64,000 nt of DNA from Tilletia caries (GCA_032718865.1 JALUTQ010000005.1:2046001-2110000), one strand, 5' to 3'. Shown: positions 1 to 10,862, counted from the stretch's first letter. The notes: generated by a model not told the origin, from the letters alone. Numbers and translations are program-made.

Positions 1-856
1 AGCCCTGGTAATGATAGCGCCATGGGGGGCTGACGTCGATCCCTGCTGCATGCAGACAGGGTGACCACTCGACCGAGGTGATCGACCACGACGAGTCCAT
101 AGACCCATCGGAAATGTCGCCAATCGTATCCGATACGTCTTCGCATGCGGGCCGGGCTGCCCCGTGAAACGGCTTGAAGGACATCGACAGCGATACGGAA
201 GACGAGAACGAGCTCCTTGATCCTTCATCCGGAATATCGCCCACTAAGTACTCTTCGGCCGCGGGCTGGGTCGCAAGGTCGACTGGAGTGAAGTACGTCG
301 ACAATGAATGCGAAGAGGAGGATGAGTCTGTCGATTCGTCGTCGATGTCACCGATCGTCAAGGCCTCCTCGGTTGTGGGCTGGGCGGGGATGTGGACGTG
401 GTCGTCGCCGTTGCAGGAAGCCTCGGAGCCGTAGAAGGCTGCGAAGTTGTCCTCGGATGCGTGTAAGGAAGATACTGGTGATGATGTGTTGACAGCCGTG
501 GTCAGCCCAGCCTTAATGTGGGTTTCGATGAGGGTTTCCAATCGTAGCCGAGCCGCGCAATACCGTCCGTATTCGCTCATTGCCTCCGCAATGAGGCACA
601 TCGGGTCCTGGATGATGCCGAACTCGGCCCGGTGCTGTTCGAGAAGCTCAACAACGCCGGGGATTGTTGTAATGTCGACGCCGCCGCCGAATGTGGTGGG
701 ATTCCAGCGGTGCTCAAAGACACGCTTGCCGTCCTCGTCGCGCTCCTTTAACTCCGTGATGATGCCGTCCACCATGTGTTCGAGCATGTCCATCCTGCTC
801 GATGAGAGCAGGTTGGACGGGTACGCGTTGTAGTCGACCGTGCTGATGTTGGACAT
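1..856 (-). CDS. Family gene, copy A (partial, runs off window start)
   Basis: I do not recognise the function. The minus-strand frame is open from an ATG at 856 to base 1, so the 3' part is missing. The first ~125 residues are the family domain, with an invariant segment FGGGVDITTIPGVVELLEQH and the later CAARLRLETLIETHIKAG. A Ser/Asp-rich low-complexity part follows, then a single copy of the EWSPCLHAAGIDVSPPWRY module. No signal peptide or membrane segment is visible, so a soluble product is likely. Its N-terminus (MSNISTVDYN) is of the copy D type, while its C-terminal half matches copy F and lacks the extra module of D and E. Upstream lie a GT tract and the conserved ~1-kb leader. That it is expressed is inference from the intact frame and promoter-like box. 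Confidence 0.7.
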   Translation of the reverse strand, partial: MSNISTVDYNAYPSNLLSSSRMDMLEHMVDGIITELKERDEDGKRVFEHRWNPTTFGGGVDITTIPGVVELLEQHRAEFGIIQDPMCLIAEAMSEYGRYCAARLRLETLIETHIKAGLTTAVNTSSPVSSLHASEDNFAAFYGSEASCNGDDHVHIPAQPTTEEALTIGDIDDESTDSSSSSHSLSTYFTPVDLATQPAAEEYLVGDIPDEGSRSSFSSSVSLSMSFKPFHGAARPACEDVSDTIGDISDGSMDSSWSITSVEWSPCLHAAGIDVSPPWRYHYQG

Positions 857-901
857 GTCGGTGTTTGATGGTGGTGACAAGTGAAGAGTTGAATGGGTGA
901 G

Positions 902-1010
902 GTGGTGTGTGTGTGTGTGTGTGTGTGTCGGAGTGTGTGTGTGTGTGTGTTATGGGTGTGTTGTGGGTGTGTGTGGGTGTGTGTGTGTAAAAATGTGTGT
1001 GTGAAGATCT
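902..1010. repeat. GT/CA microsatellite leader of copy A
   Basis: Interrupted (GT)n tract directly upstream of the copy A start codon. All six family copies have a CA/GT tract at this place, with different lengths and interruptions. It probably lies in the 5' UTR, because a TATA-like box is farther out. Confidence 0.85.
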
Positions 1011-1975
1011 GGGAGGAGATGGAGGAAGGGGGAAAGGACGGAATTCGAAGCGGGTGCCTCCTTTTAATGCCGAATGCTCAGTATGACGCCTTTGCCTTCG
1101 AGTGACCCAAGACTGGCATGTATGGCCTGTGCTCGGACGAGATGGGAAGTTGGAGAGAAAAAAAGTGAACCAATGGCCTGTGCTTGGGGACTCCACACTG
1201 CGGACGTACCGGGACCGGCATCAGAGCTGCATGAGATGGATAAACAGTCTGCATGCTTAGCACCTGTAACTCACTTGGAGAGAACTCCGGGATCCGAAGG
1301 GTGGACCGGTGCTGGGGCCGTGTTTTGATCGAATGAGCAGGTTGGACTTGAGATGCGATGTGTGATCTGCACCGAAACGCGTGAAGATCGTCTGTGATCT
1401 GCGACGGAAGTGACAAGTGTGGCTTGACCTCGTATAGCCGATAGTCGAGAGCGGGAGAGCGAGGAGGAATGTCCACGGCCGTTGGAGAGTGGGTCCTCTG
1501 CCTAATCCTGGGATGACTCTGGACTGTGACCGACCCGAGTCTGTCTGTCCCTCGGCTTCCGTGACCATGTTGCCGGCACACGCAGACCTGGCTGCTGCCA
1601 ATATGCGAGGCCTCGTACTGAAGGCAAGGGATTCAGAAATAAAGATGAAGGATTGATCCCGGTGCTGTGCGCTGGTGAAGTCCCCAGTACCATTTCTGAG
1701 GAAGCAGAGGAAGGGGAGCAGACCCGGTCAGCGTTCAGACGAAGAGGTCAGCAGAGCAGAGTGTCAGCACCGTTGGATGGAGTCTCAGTTGATTTCCTCT
1801 CTGTGCAGACGATCATGCCAGACGGCGAAGAGAACGGTCTCGTCATCGCTGTCGCTGTGGCTCGCGCTGTCGTTGTCGAGGTCGAGGTCGTGCTGCATTC
1901 CTGGACGCAAGTTTGGGGAGCGAGTAAACAAACGGCAGGACTCGGGCGATGCCGGCACTGGTGTTGCTATGCAGC
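1011..1975 (-). repeat. Conserved ~1-kb upstream module, copy A
   Basis: Matches the upstream modules of copies B to F, but is the most diverged of the six. It ends near a GTTGCTATGC sequence that is also found (as its complement) at the outer end of the modules of C, D, E and F. It includes the short conserved reading frame starting MQHDLD on the minus strand (about 1786-1899). Confidence 0.75.
1061..1067 (-). promoter_or_regulatory. TATA-like box of copy A
   Basis: Minus-strand TTAAAAG, about 205 bases upstream of the ATG, inside the segment conserved in all copies (GCATTCGG..TTAAAAG). It is a candidate core promoter by position and conservation only. Confidence 0.4.
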
Positions 1976-2865
1976 TGGCGTTCGAAGCTCACCATCATAC
2001 GCAGACACTCGACTCTTCATGCGCATTTGCAGCAAGCAGCATACCGTGAGAAGGGTTTTATTACAGTGGGAAGAAGTATCATTGTGAAGACGTGCCGACA
2101 TGGAGTGATCTGTGGGATTGCTAAATCTCTTCGTCCGGACGTTACAGCTTCAAAGTAATGCCAAAGATACACCGACCGCCAGGCGGAGAGCGCGTTCTTC
2201 ATCGGGAGTACATGCGGGCTGGAGACGTAGGCGTGAGGCAAAGGCACGCGAGCGTAGCCAAGTTGAAGGAACTAATCTCTGTTCGAGACTGTCGTTCTCC
2301 AAGGCTGTGTGAGCATGGGATTTATATCAACTGGGGAAGTGTCCAGGAAAGGAGAACGAACGGCAGGCGAGAATATCACTCTCACCTTTGGATAAGTGTC
2401 CAGTGACGACCCCAAACCCGACCTGCAGCGGCGAGGACCAGGGCGGGGCGGAAGTCGAGTCGGACCGAGGAAAGAAGACGTCGATGGTGAAGAGCAGGAA
2501 GTAGTACACCATGTGGATTCCGGGGACGCCCCGAGGTAGCAACGACGGCGGTTGCACCATTGGCGACTACGAGTGCGGCAGGAAGCATTCCTACTGACAT
2601 AGGAAGTTGACACTACTGGGAGAAGCGGGAACAGAGCGTCGCAAATGAACCGAGCTTGTTCTGAGAATGTTCTGCGTCCGTCGGAGTGAGTCGGAAGATG
2701 CTGCTGGTACGTTGGATCTGGTGGTCGAGACCTTCGGGTTCACTTGTCTGTGAAGTGCAAGACTGGAAAGCAGTGAGATAAATCGTTAGATTGGAAAGGG
2801 AAAGAATGTTTGGACACACCTGACATGTTCTGCCTACGTTCCATTTGAAAGGATGTGATGACGTC
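1976..2865. other. Intergenic stretch without a supported gene
   Basis: Between units A and B. Only short frames are present. A hydrophobic minus-strand frame around 2330-2560 (GIHMVYYFLLFTIDVFF) could be a remnant of a membrane protein, but it has no recognisable domain and no clear splice context. Confidence 0.5.
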
Positions 2866-3495
2866 TTGGACGTCTGGGTTCTCTATGCGAAGATGGAGCC
2901 ACTATTTTGAAGACGTCGAAGCAGGGGTTGGCCAGGTGGAACACAGGGTACAGGAGTGCAAGCGTTCTGGAGTGCTAGGATGCGGGAGCGAGCGCTGGGG
3001 AATGCGAAAGACCGGAGCGATATCAGACGTCAGACAGCTGGACAGCGTATCGGAGGACGCTAAACACAACTCACAAGCGACGGAGGACGGACCAGGACAG
3101 GGCGCGAGGGGCCTAAGAAAGGACGTGAAAGCAGGGTGCTGGGCGAGACCAGACCATAATATCGGACGCTGAAGAAGAGACGGGGGGAGGAGAAGAAGAG
3201 GGCCTACAGTAAGGGAGGAAGGTCAGCCAATGTGCACATCTCTCATCGTACAAGTTCTGTCACTTTTTTCCACATCATCTGGACGAAAGTATTCATCAGC
3301 GGCGTTGGAAAGGAAGCGAAACGCTGATGTGCAGAGCCTGATGAAAGAGTAATGAAAGCGAGCGAGCAGAAAATGCGAGGGTAGCTCTGCCGATGAGTTG
3401 GATCTGAGGTGAAGAATTGCGAGGCAAGGCTGAAGAGCTGGAGTGAGTGCCGATAATAACATCGTTGGCGTGCCAGCGCGCAAGAGAGAGCTCAT
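2866..3495 (-). pseudogene. Decayed 5' end of RING-ligase gene (in unit B)
   Basis: The minus-strand sequence beginning ATGAGCTCTCTCTTGCG at 3495, and the ~150 bases before it, align with the promoter and first codons of the intact RING-ligase gene (start at 50393, ATGAGCTCGCTCTTGCG). The reading frame then diverges, and the arm boundary truncates it at 2866. This shows that the duplicated unit carried the start of the neighbouring RING gene with it. Confidence 0.6.
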
Positions 3496-4316
3496 CGTCG
3501 CACCTATGCCTGGGCTTGCGCAATTACTCAGCAGTCAGGACGAGCTCGTAGCCTCCTGCCCAGATACCTGTACGATTGTGCCTACCCTTATGCTTATACA
3601 ACCCTTGCTGGCGATGGTCGTCGTGGAGAAGCTCATTGTCGATGTTGAAAGCAAGCATCATGACATCGCCGATCCTATGCAGCAACCCAACACTTTCCCT
3701 CCCTCCGGATGACAATGGCAACAAGACAGACAACAACGACGATGATAGATATAAATTGGGGACAGAATGCGAAGAGAGTCCAAGGGAAGAGCAGGCGACG
3801 AGAGCGGGTGCGGAGAGCGAAGCGAAGGGTACAACATTGATGCCCGAGGAGTAGAAGTTGAGGTACGGATTCGAGGTGCTGGTGCTGGTGATGGAGTCCA
3901 GACTCCAGAGTTCGGTGGCCGGGTATAGACGCTCGCTGGAGTGCGAACGTTGCTGAGGCCACTTGGGCCGGGCGACACGCGAGGCAGCCGGTGCGACGCG
4001 AGACGAGTTTGGCCAGACCGAATTCGGTTTGCGATTGATGTTTGACTTCTGATGGTTGATAGCAGCGAGAACCGAGGGCAGAGTGCAGCCGAGACCGACG
4101 CGCGAGATGGGTTGCGACGAATCAGTTCAAGCGAGATGTGTGAAGGCGAACTCTTGATTTGATAGGAGCTGAGAAGGGTTGCGCCGTGATATGGCGAAGA
4201 TTTGTACGTTCTTGTTTTCCTTATAAGGTATGACGATTCCGTGGTAGGAAAACGATGTTGGTGACGGTGGGATCCGGGCAGCAGAAGTAAGTTTGTTGTG
4301 GCCTTGGTGCGAGCCC

Positions 4317-5042
4317 TCAGCGGCGGGAGGAAGTCGGGATGGGAATACGGCTGGGCCTGCCGAATGTCTTGATCGCGCTGGCCCTGGTTGCGACCGAAGC
4401 CATTCGTGCGCCGCCTGCAACCAACCGCGGGATGCCAGATGGCTTTGCAGCCTTGACTGTTTGGATTAGCTTGGATTGGGAGATGACCTTGACATCGCTG
4501 AACGCTAGACGACCAGGAAAGATAGAAGTGGCGTCGTCGTCGCGGTCGTCGCCCTCTTCGGTGCAAATGGTACTTGCACACTCCGAGTCCGAGTCCCAGC
4601 AAGGGGAGGGAGACGCGTCTTCGTCCTCCGAAGACAACTCGTCCGACGCCGGTACGGGCGCGTCCAGCAGCAGCCAGTTGAGGCGCCGTGTCTTGGTTCC
4701 TGTCGTGATCTGGAATTCGATCAGATACTCCGAGCTCCACTGTGATTGACAGTGCTGCATAAAGTTGATCATCGCCTGGGCGAGATCGTAGTCGGCGTCG
4801 CCGGTGTTGCAGAAGTTGGTCTGGTAGTGTTTGAGGGCCTCGGTTCCTCCACGGACGGTTGTCACTCCAACGCCGCCGCCGATCTTGGTGGGATCCCAGA
4901 CACGGTGGTTTGCTTCGTTGCTGGTGCTGATGCACTGCTTGACCCAGGCGAAGGCGTCGAGCTTAAAGTGATGGACGCGGAGAGTGGTGAAGAAAGAGGC
5001 CTTGTTGAATGGCAGCGAGTTGTTTGAAGAGATGGTAGACAT
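4317..5042 (-). CDS. Family gene, copy B (short form, 241 aa)
   Basis: Intronless frame from ATG 5042 to stop 4317, starting MSTISSNNSLPFNKASF. Function unknown. Residues ~30-115 align with the domain of copies A, D, E and F through DPTKIGGGVGVTTVRGG and AQAMINFMQHC, so B and C are a divergent subfamily. The middle is acidic and Ser-rich (SSEDEDASPSP, EEGDDRDDD). The C-terminal ~60 residues are basic, ending in IPIPTSSRR. The long EWSPC..HAAG modules of D and E are absent. Copy C is nearly identical (differences include N/T in NEANHR and AFSDVK versus TSNDVE). A GT tract and TATA-like box lie upstream. The gene is divergent with the HbrB-type gene at 6351, with about 1.3 kb between start codons. 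Confidence 0.75.
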   Translation of the reverse strand: MSTISSNNSLPFNKASFFTTLRVHHFKLDAFAWVKQCISTSNEANHRVWDPTKIGGGVGVTTVRGGTEALKHYQTNFCNTGDADYDLAQAMINFMQHCQSQWSSEYLIEFQITTGTKTRRLNWLLLDAPVPASDELSSEDEDASPSPCWDSDSECASTICTEEGDDRDDDATSIFPGRLAFSDVKVISQSKLIQTVKAAKPSGIPRLVAGGARMASVATRASAIKTFGRPSRIPIPTSSRR

Positions 5043-5098
5043 GTTGTCGAATGGTGTGAGGATGAGTGGGTATGTAGGTGTGGGCAGGTGAATGGATG

Positions 5099-5230
5099 AG
5101 TGTACGGGTGTACGTGTGTTGGTGTGTGTGTGTGTGTTGGTGTGTGTGTTGGTGTGTGTGATTGTGTGTGTGGTTGTATGTGTGGGTAGTAGGTATGATG
5201 GATGTGTGTACGGGTGTACGTGTGTGAAGG
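5099..5230. repeat. GT/CA microsatellite leader of copy B
   Basis: Interrupted GT-rich tract between the TATA-like box and the copy B start codon, matched by the CA tract of copy C at about 20795-20935. Confidence 0.8.
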
Positions 5231-5291
5231 TGTGAAGATCTGGGAGGAGATGGAGGAAGGGGGAAAGGACGGAATTCGAAGCGGGGGCTCT

Positions 5292-5299
5292 CTTTTAAG
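5292..5299 (-). promoter_or_regulatory. TATA-like box of copy B
   Basis: Minus-strand CTTAAAAG, 250 bases upstream of the ATG, in the conserved GCATTCGGGCTTAAAAG context shared with D, E and F. Confidence 0.4.
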
Positions 5300-6339
5300 C
5301 CCGAATGCTCAGTATGACGCCTTTGCCTTCGAGTGACCCAAGACTGACATGTATGGCCTGTGCTCGGACGAGATGGGAAGTTGGAGAGAAAAAAAGTGAA
5401 CCAATGGCCTGTGCGGCTGTGCTTGAGGGCCCCACAGTGTTTACGTACCGGGATCGGCATCAGAGCTGCATGAGATGGGGAAGCCGTCTGCGTGCTTAGC
5501 TCTTGCAGCGCACTTGCATAAGACTCCGGGATCCAAAGGACAGCGCGGCAGTAGAGCCCTGTGCTGAGCAAAGGAGCAGGTTGGACCTGAGCGACGATGT
5601 TTGATCTGCACGGAAGAGCGCGAGGATCATCATGATCTGCAGACGGAATGGTGGCTTGGTCTCGGACATCCGGGATCCGAGAGCGAGAGAGCAACGAGGA
5701 ATGTCCACGGCCGTTGGGGAGTGGGTCTGCTGCGTAATCCTGGGATGAGTGATGACTATGGACTGTGACCCAGGCTCCGTGACCCTTCGTTGTCGGCACA
5801 CGCGCAGACCCGGCTGCTGCCAGCTTGCGAGGCCTCTTACTGCAGAAGAGATAAGTAGGAAAGTATCAGATTGTCGTGAGCTCGTTGCTGTGCGCTGGCG
5901 AGGGGGCTAGTATCAATTTCTGAGGAAGCAGAGGAAGGGGAGGCAGACCCGGTCAGCGTCAAGAACGAGACGTCAGCAGAGCAGAGTGTCAGCACCGTTG
6001 TATGGAGTCTCAGTTGATTTCCTCTCTGTGCAGATGATCATGCAAGTCTGAGAAGAGCAGGGTCTCGTCATCGCTGTCGCTGTGGCTCGCGCTGTCGTTG
6101 TCGTTGTCGAGGTCGTGCTGCATTCCTGGATGCAAGTTTGGGGAGCGAGTAAACAAACGGCAGGACTCGGGTGACGTTCCGGCACGTTCCGGATGTGCTC
6201 TGGAGTTATCTTATCTGTTATCTATCCGAATCGCGCTGGCTCGCCTCATCCCAAGTCCTGACTCCTGACGGCTGACGGCTGACCCGCCTGGACGAGCCGA
6301 CGAGGTGGAAGCTGAGGTCGAGCCAGAAGTGCAGCGCGT

Positions 6340-6354
6340 ATGAGGGCAGGATGA
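6340..6354 (+). promoter_or_regulatory. Four-codon uORF overlapping the HbrB-type start
   Basis: ATG AGG GCA GGA TGA. Its stop shares bases with the main start codon (ATGA at 6351-6354). If the transcript begins upstream of 6340, this uORF would tie translation of the main frame to re-initiation or leaky scanning. Seen directly; the effect is inference. Confidence 0.5.
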
Positions 6355-8711
6355 GCAGCCAGCAGATGCAGCAGCAGCAGCAGCAGCAGACTCGACATCG
6401 GCAGCGGTCGGAGGAGGAGAGCGGGCGGAGTCGGAACAGCAGCACGGCATCCGCGACGACGCCCGTGACCGAGTCCGCGCTCTCGTTCTCGTCGTCGTCG
6501 TCGGCCTCGTCGTCCGCGTCGTCGTCGCCCGCGCCGATGCAGCCGATCCACCCGGCACTCCTGGGCGCATACCACCCGCGCTTCATGCAGATGCACATGA
6601 CTGCACACGCGTCCGCATCAGCTACTCTCACTCTTACGCCAGCAGCAGCAGCAGCAGCAGCGGCGGCGGCGGCATCGGCAGCAGCGGGGACAGTGTCGGC
6701 ATCACCGCCCGCATCGCCCACCTTTCCGGGACAGTCGCCACTCCGGCACCACGGCTCAGGCTCCGGTCTCGGTCTCACGCTCTCAGCACCATCAGCGAAC
6801 TCGCCCTCTGCGCCAGTGCCGTCCGCTGCCTTCTCGCTCGCCGGCCCACCACCACACAGCCAGTCATCAGCCAACAGCACTGGCCCCACCAGCACAGGCA
6901 CAGGCGGCGGCGGACTGGTCTCGTCCACGTCGTCATCCTCAAACACAGCAGCAGGATCGACCGCAATCTCCAACGCAGCCAATCCGTCATCGGAACAGTG
7001 GGACATTGTCTCCTACAGACTCACACCCCTCTTCCAGCATCAGCGCATCCGAGGCACGCTCGAAGAACTCAACGATCTCGTCAAGTACGTCTCTATCCCT
7101 CCCTCCTCCATTCCTCCACTCTGCTTCCCCCATCAGACTGACCCACTTCGACCTTTGACCTTTCGCAGCGCACACATCGACCAGACCATCCAGCGAGGCC
7201 CCGCACGCGCACTCGACGCCCTCTCCCGCGACTGCAGCGCCCTCGTCGCAGCAGGCATGCACTCCATCGGCTCCAAACTCGTGCCCCTCGCACAGCAGAT
7301 CGCCCTCACCGCACGGCAGGTACATGCCTATCGTCAACAGCGACAACACCATCAGCAGAACAATGCCGCTACTGCTACTTCTTCTTCTTCTAGAGCCGGT
7401 CAGCAGGCCCCGCCCTCGCCTTCATCGACGTATGAACAGCACTATGTCGCACTCGCCAATCGGCTGCTCGAGAGGCTCAAGGAGCAGTGGACTTACGTCT
7501 ACACCACCGTCCTTCCCTTCCTCGAGGGCGCCCTCCTGCCGCTCCAGACCAACCCGGTCCTCGTCAGTCTCACAGCACGCGGAGCCTCCTCGTCCAAGCC
7601 GGCTCTCTCTGCTGGTGGGGGTGGAGGCGGGGGTGCGAGCAATGCACCACTGCCGTCGCCAGTCGCACCCATACCCACATCATCGTCTTCGTCTTCCTCC
7701 GTTCCCTCTTCGAATGGTTCGGCCATGCCACAACCATCCCAGGCCCATAGCTTGACTCATACCTCGTCTTCAGGCTCACTCTCGCATGCCACGAACTCGG
7801 CGTGGGCTTCTTCTGGTGGTACGACGTCGCATACGGCTGGGAGTGCAGGGGCGGCCAATGCCACTGCGAACGGGATGGCGGCGCATGTACGTAACCACAG
7901 TGGCGGTGCAGGAGCAGGAGGCAGCGCTGTAGGCGGTGTCGCAGGAGTATCTACATCAGGTACGACAGGCGTCTCTTCGGCTTTCCGCACCCAGAAGATC
8001 GACGTCCGACACATCGTGCTCGAATGTTTCCGCGATCAATGTTTACTCGCCCTGAACGGGATCTGTGTCCAGCCCTCCTCCTCTGTCAACATGAGCAACA
8101 TCAGTAACGGCAACGGCGTTGGTGGTGGAGCGGGGATCGACTTCATCTCCCTCTGCGGCGAAGGTTCCTCCGACCACTGCGACGACGGCGGTCTACTCCG
8201 CGCCTTCCTACGCGAAGTCAGCGGCGAATCCAACGCATCCGCCCTCCTCGTCGCCCAGCTCCAACTCCAACAACTCAACATCCTCACCCCTTCTTCCTCC
8301 TCCTCGTCCTCGTCCGCCACTTCTTCGTTATCGTTATCGTCACCACGGAGGAAGGCGTCCGAGTTGTCGTCTTCTACGGCTACGCTGCAGGCGCAGGGAC
8401 AGGGGCAGGGGTATTATCTCGCAAGGGCGGAGTCGCCTCTGACTCTCAGGAGTCCGTCGAATCGTCCTAGGCCACTACGAGCCGCCGCGGCAGGGAGAAC
8501 GAATGCAACCACTACAGCAACAACAACAACAGCAGCAGCAGCAGCGACCTCTCGGACCTCCGGAAAGGGCGGAGAGGAAGAAGGGATCTCGCTCAGTGCG
8601 GGACTGCATCAGATGAAGTCTGTCCTTTGCAGTATCAGCCTGGACCGGCCTCGGATCGCACATACCAACAGCAGCACTCATCAGCATGCGCATCATCTTG
8701 TCACCGTCTAA
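6351..8711 (+). CDS. HbrB/Bit61/PRR5-like TORC2 subunit
   Basis: Serine-rich protein of about 758 residues after splicing. The HbrB-like family (fungal HbrB, yeast Bit61/Bit2, animal PROTOR/PRR5) is an accessory subunit of TOR complex 2. The family blocks are visible in order: QWDIVSYRLTPLFQHQRIRG then LEELNDLV (~213-245), LKEQWTYVYTTVLPFLEGAL and LPLQTNPVLV (~355-385), and IDVRHIVLECFRDQCLLALN (~525-545). Long Ser/Gly/Ala-rich insertions separate them, and the N-terminus has a Gln run. An in-frame 84-base intron (GTACGT at 7085 to CAG at 7168) breaks the first block; splicing gives the expected NDLVNAHID. The start at 6351 is preceded by an overlapping uORF and lies ~160 bases from the edge of repeat arm B. 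The next gene is convergent. Confidence 0.85.
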   Translation: MSSQQMQQQQQQQTRHRQRSEEESGRSRNSSTASATTPVTESALSFSSSSSASSSASSSPAPMQPIHPALLGAYHPRFMQMHMTAHASASATLTLTPAAAAAAAAAAASAAAGTVSASPPASPTFPGQSPLRHHGSGSGLGLTLSAPSANSPSAPVPSAAFSLAGPPPHSQSSANSTGPTSTGTGGGGLVSSTSSSSNTAAGSTAISNAANPSSEQWDIVSYRLTPLFQHQRIRGTLEELNDLVKYVSIPPSSIPPLCFPHQTDPLRPLTFRSAHIDQTIQRGPARALDALSRDCSALVAAGMHSIGSKLVPLAQQIALTARQVHAYRQQRQHHQQNNAATATSSSSRAGQQAPPSPSSTYEQHYVALANRLLERLKEQWTYVYTTVLPFLEGALLPLQTNPVLVSLTARGASSSKPALSAGGGGGGGASNAPLPSPVAPIPTSSSSSSSVPSSNGSAMPQPSQAHSLTHTSSSGSLSHATNSAWASSGGTTSHTAGSAGAANATANGMAAHVRNHSGGAGAGGSAVGGVAGVSTSGTTGVSSAFRTQKIDVRHIVLECFRDQCLLALNGICVQPSSSVNMSNISNGNGVGGGAGIDFISLCGEGSSDHCDDGGLLRAFLREVSGESNASALLVAQLQLQQLNILTPSSSSSSSSATSSLSLSSPRRKASELSSSTATLQAQGQGQGYYLARAESPLTLRSPSNRPRPLRAAAAGRTNATTTATTTTAAAAATSRTSGKGGEEEGISLSAGLHQMKSVLCSISLDRPRIAHTNSSTHQHAHHLVTV

Positions 8712-9145
8712 CAGCAGCAGGGCTTCACACATTCAAGGGGGGGAAGGGAGGAGGGGGAAGGTTGCTTGTATTTCATTTGTGCATCAGAAGACGACGATTC
8801 ATAAGATTTGAGCGGGGAGATCGTACAGGAGAAGAATACGGGGGTCGGGGGGAGCGAAGACAGGTAGTGAGAAGCGAGGCAAAAACAAGGCTTGGGAAAA
8901 TGCGAGAAGGGGGGGAATTCGGATGAGAACGAGAGAGAGAAAGAGGAATACATCAGCGCAGCTGGGGTGAAGGGGCTGTTGGTACAACAATGCGAGGGGG
9001 ACGCCCGTGTCATGCTGCGTTGAGGGCTGAGGGGTGAGTTGGTACACAGTGAGTGGTGTTTCGTTGTCAGCCGGGAGCGCGTGGTGCCGAGCTGTATGCA
9101 TGGGAGAGAAAGCGAAGTCAAAAGCGGAGGAAGGGGTGGCGAGAA
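8712..9145. other. Convergent intergenic region
   Basis: 434 bases between the HbrB-type gene and the minus-strand membrane-protein gene, presumably both 3' UTRs. G-rich and purine-rich on the plus strand. I see no gene in it. Confidence 0.6.
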
Positions 9146-10862
9146 TCAGAAGGTCCGAAAGCCCGCCCTGCCCGGACGCCGCTTCGCCTCCCTCCCAGCA
9201 CCAAATACAGCCCGCCTCGTCCGCACGCGCTCCCGATACCGCGCCGCCTTCGCCTCGTTCCGCTCCCTCCACCTCCTCTCCACCTGCGCCGCCAGCAAAA
9301 GCACAGGCTTGCTCTCCTCTTTCACCGCGTGCGCCGCTGCGTTCCGCGCGCGCTGGAGCTGGGTTGATGCTGTGTCTTGTGCGGCTTTTAAGAGGGGTGC
9401 GGGGTCGGCTGCGGTAAGGACTGCGTGGAATGATTTGTGGGCTGCGTCGGAGGCGGCGTCGAATGACTTGAGTGCTGCATCCGAGGCGGCGTCATATGAT
9501 TTCTGCGCGGCGTCGGAGGCGGCGTCATATGACCTGTGGGCTGCGTCTGACGCAGCGCCAAACGACTTCTGCGCACCCCCCAACGCAGCCTCTCTCGCAC
9601 CCCTCACAATCGGCCCCGCAAACGCAAACCCAAAGGACCCCTCGACCTCCCCCCTCACAGCCCCCCACGAAGCCCTCACCTGCCTGACGGTCTGACAGGC
9701 GACCTGCTGTGCCTGCTCGACGTACGGCGTTAGCGTGCGCAGGGCGACGTCGTGTGCGAGGCGGGCGAAGATGCGGGCTTCGGCTGCGAGGGATTGGATG
9801 AAGAGGGCGACTGCGTTCCAGTCGATTAGCGAGGTTGGGGGTGTGTCGTCGAGCGAGAGCGGGGGTGGTGGTGGTGGTGCTTGGTTGGCGGCTTGGTCTG
9901 GTTCAGTCGTCTGTTGCTGAGCGTTGCTAGCCTCTTCTGCTGAAGGGCTTTGGGTATGTTCGACCTTGGGAGGAGATGTGGTCGTAGCTCGAGCATGGGG
10001 TGGGTCTGAGTGAACCGTCGCAGACATAGACCGAGACGGAATCTTCTTGACCGCCTCCTTCGTATCAGCCTTCGTAGCAGCCGCCACCCGACGCTGCCGT
10101 CGCGCCTCAAGCACCCGTTGCACTCGAACATAAGGCTCCTCGGCAGGACCGTCCACACTTGCCGACATCGGACCGGTCCGAGACTCAAGCGAGGCAGCAT
10201 GCCACACCTGCAAGCTCACAGGCACGGGCATGCCCAGCGCACGAGACTCGACGACGACGGCTGCGGCGGCAGCGGCGGCGCTTGAGCGGTTTTGGAGAGG
10301 TGCCGCTGAGGGAGATGTGCGCAATCGAAGTCCCAGACTGAAGATGGTCGCAGCCAAGGCGAGCAGTACGAAGATGGACGTCGGCTGCCACCGTTCCATC
10401 TGCGAGCGCAGACCAAGCTCCTTTCCCCGTCGGCGCATATTCATAAAATGCGAGCCGTCCTGACGTTCCCTAGCCGAAGCAGCCGCAGCAGCAGCAGCAG
10501 CAGCAGCAAGCCGTGACGTATTGAGAGCCTCCGCACAGCTCTGACTGAAGCTGGTGCCGAGGGAGAGCGTGGGGATTGCGTACTCGGTCTCGACGGCGCC
10601 TTGACCCGCGGTGGCGAGCCAGGCGGAGGTGCGGGCCAGCCAGCGGGGCTGCTTCTCCAGGCCGTACTTGGTCGTCCGGGTGGAGTCGGAGCGGTGGTCG
10701 GCTGAGCTGCTGGCTGCTGCTTCGGACTGGACGTCTTCGTGCTGGGTTTGATGAGCATGGACTCTGTTGTTGTTGTTCTTGTGGACAGCTTGCTCGATGT
10801 TGCTGTGAGAGCTGGTGTGCTCGTCGTCGTTGTCGGGATGAGGATGATGATCGTCGTCGTGA

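Larger units (their letters stand above)
2866..6193 (-). repeat. Left arm of 3.3-kb inverted repeat (unit B)
   Basis: The reverse complement matches 19838-23166 almost base for base, with scattered substitutions. Similarity stops at TCC(A/G)AG near 2866/23166 and at GTGCCGGAACGT near 6193/19838. The arm contains the upstream module, GT leader, family gene, its 3' region and the decayed start of a RING-ligase gene. No flanking target duplication was found, so segmental duplication or gene conversion is as likely as transposition. Confidence 0.9.

Noticed and set aside
902..1010. Regular short repeats as a possible CRISPR array
   Set aside because: A dinucleotide microsatellite without spacers, in a eukaryotic sequence.
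3658..4935. 425-codon minus-strand frame overlapping copy B in another frame
   Set aside because: In copy C the same frame is broken much earlier, and the protein is Arg/His-rich low complexity. It is a shadow of the family gene produced by GC bias.
7320..7393. Second intron in the HbrB-type gene (GTACAT to TTCTAG)
   Set aside because: Its removal (74 bases) would shift the frame, while the unspliced frame reads through into conserved blocks.
9039..9695. 218-codon plus-strand frame with regular AASEAASYD-type repeats
   Set aside because: Mirror of the 11-residue repeats of the minus-strand membrane protein; the minus frame is far longer.
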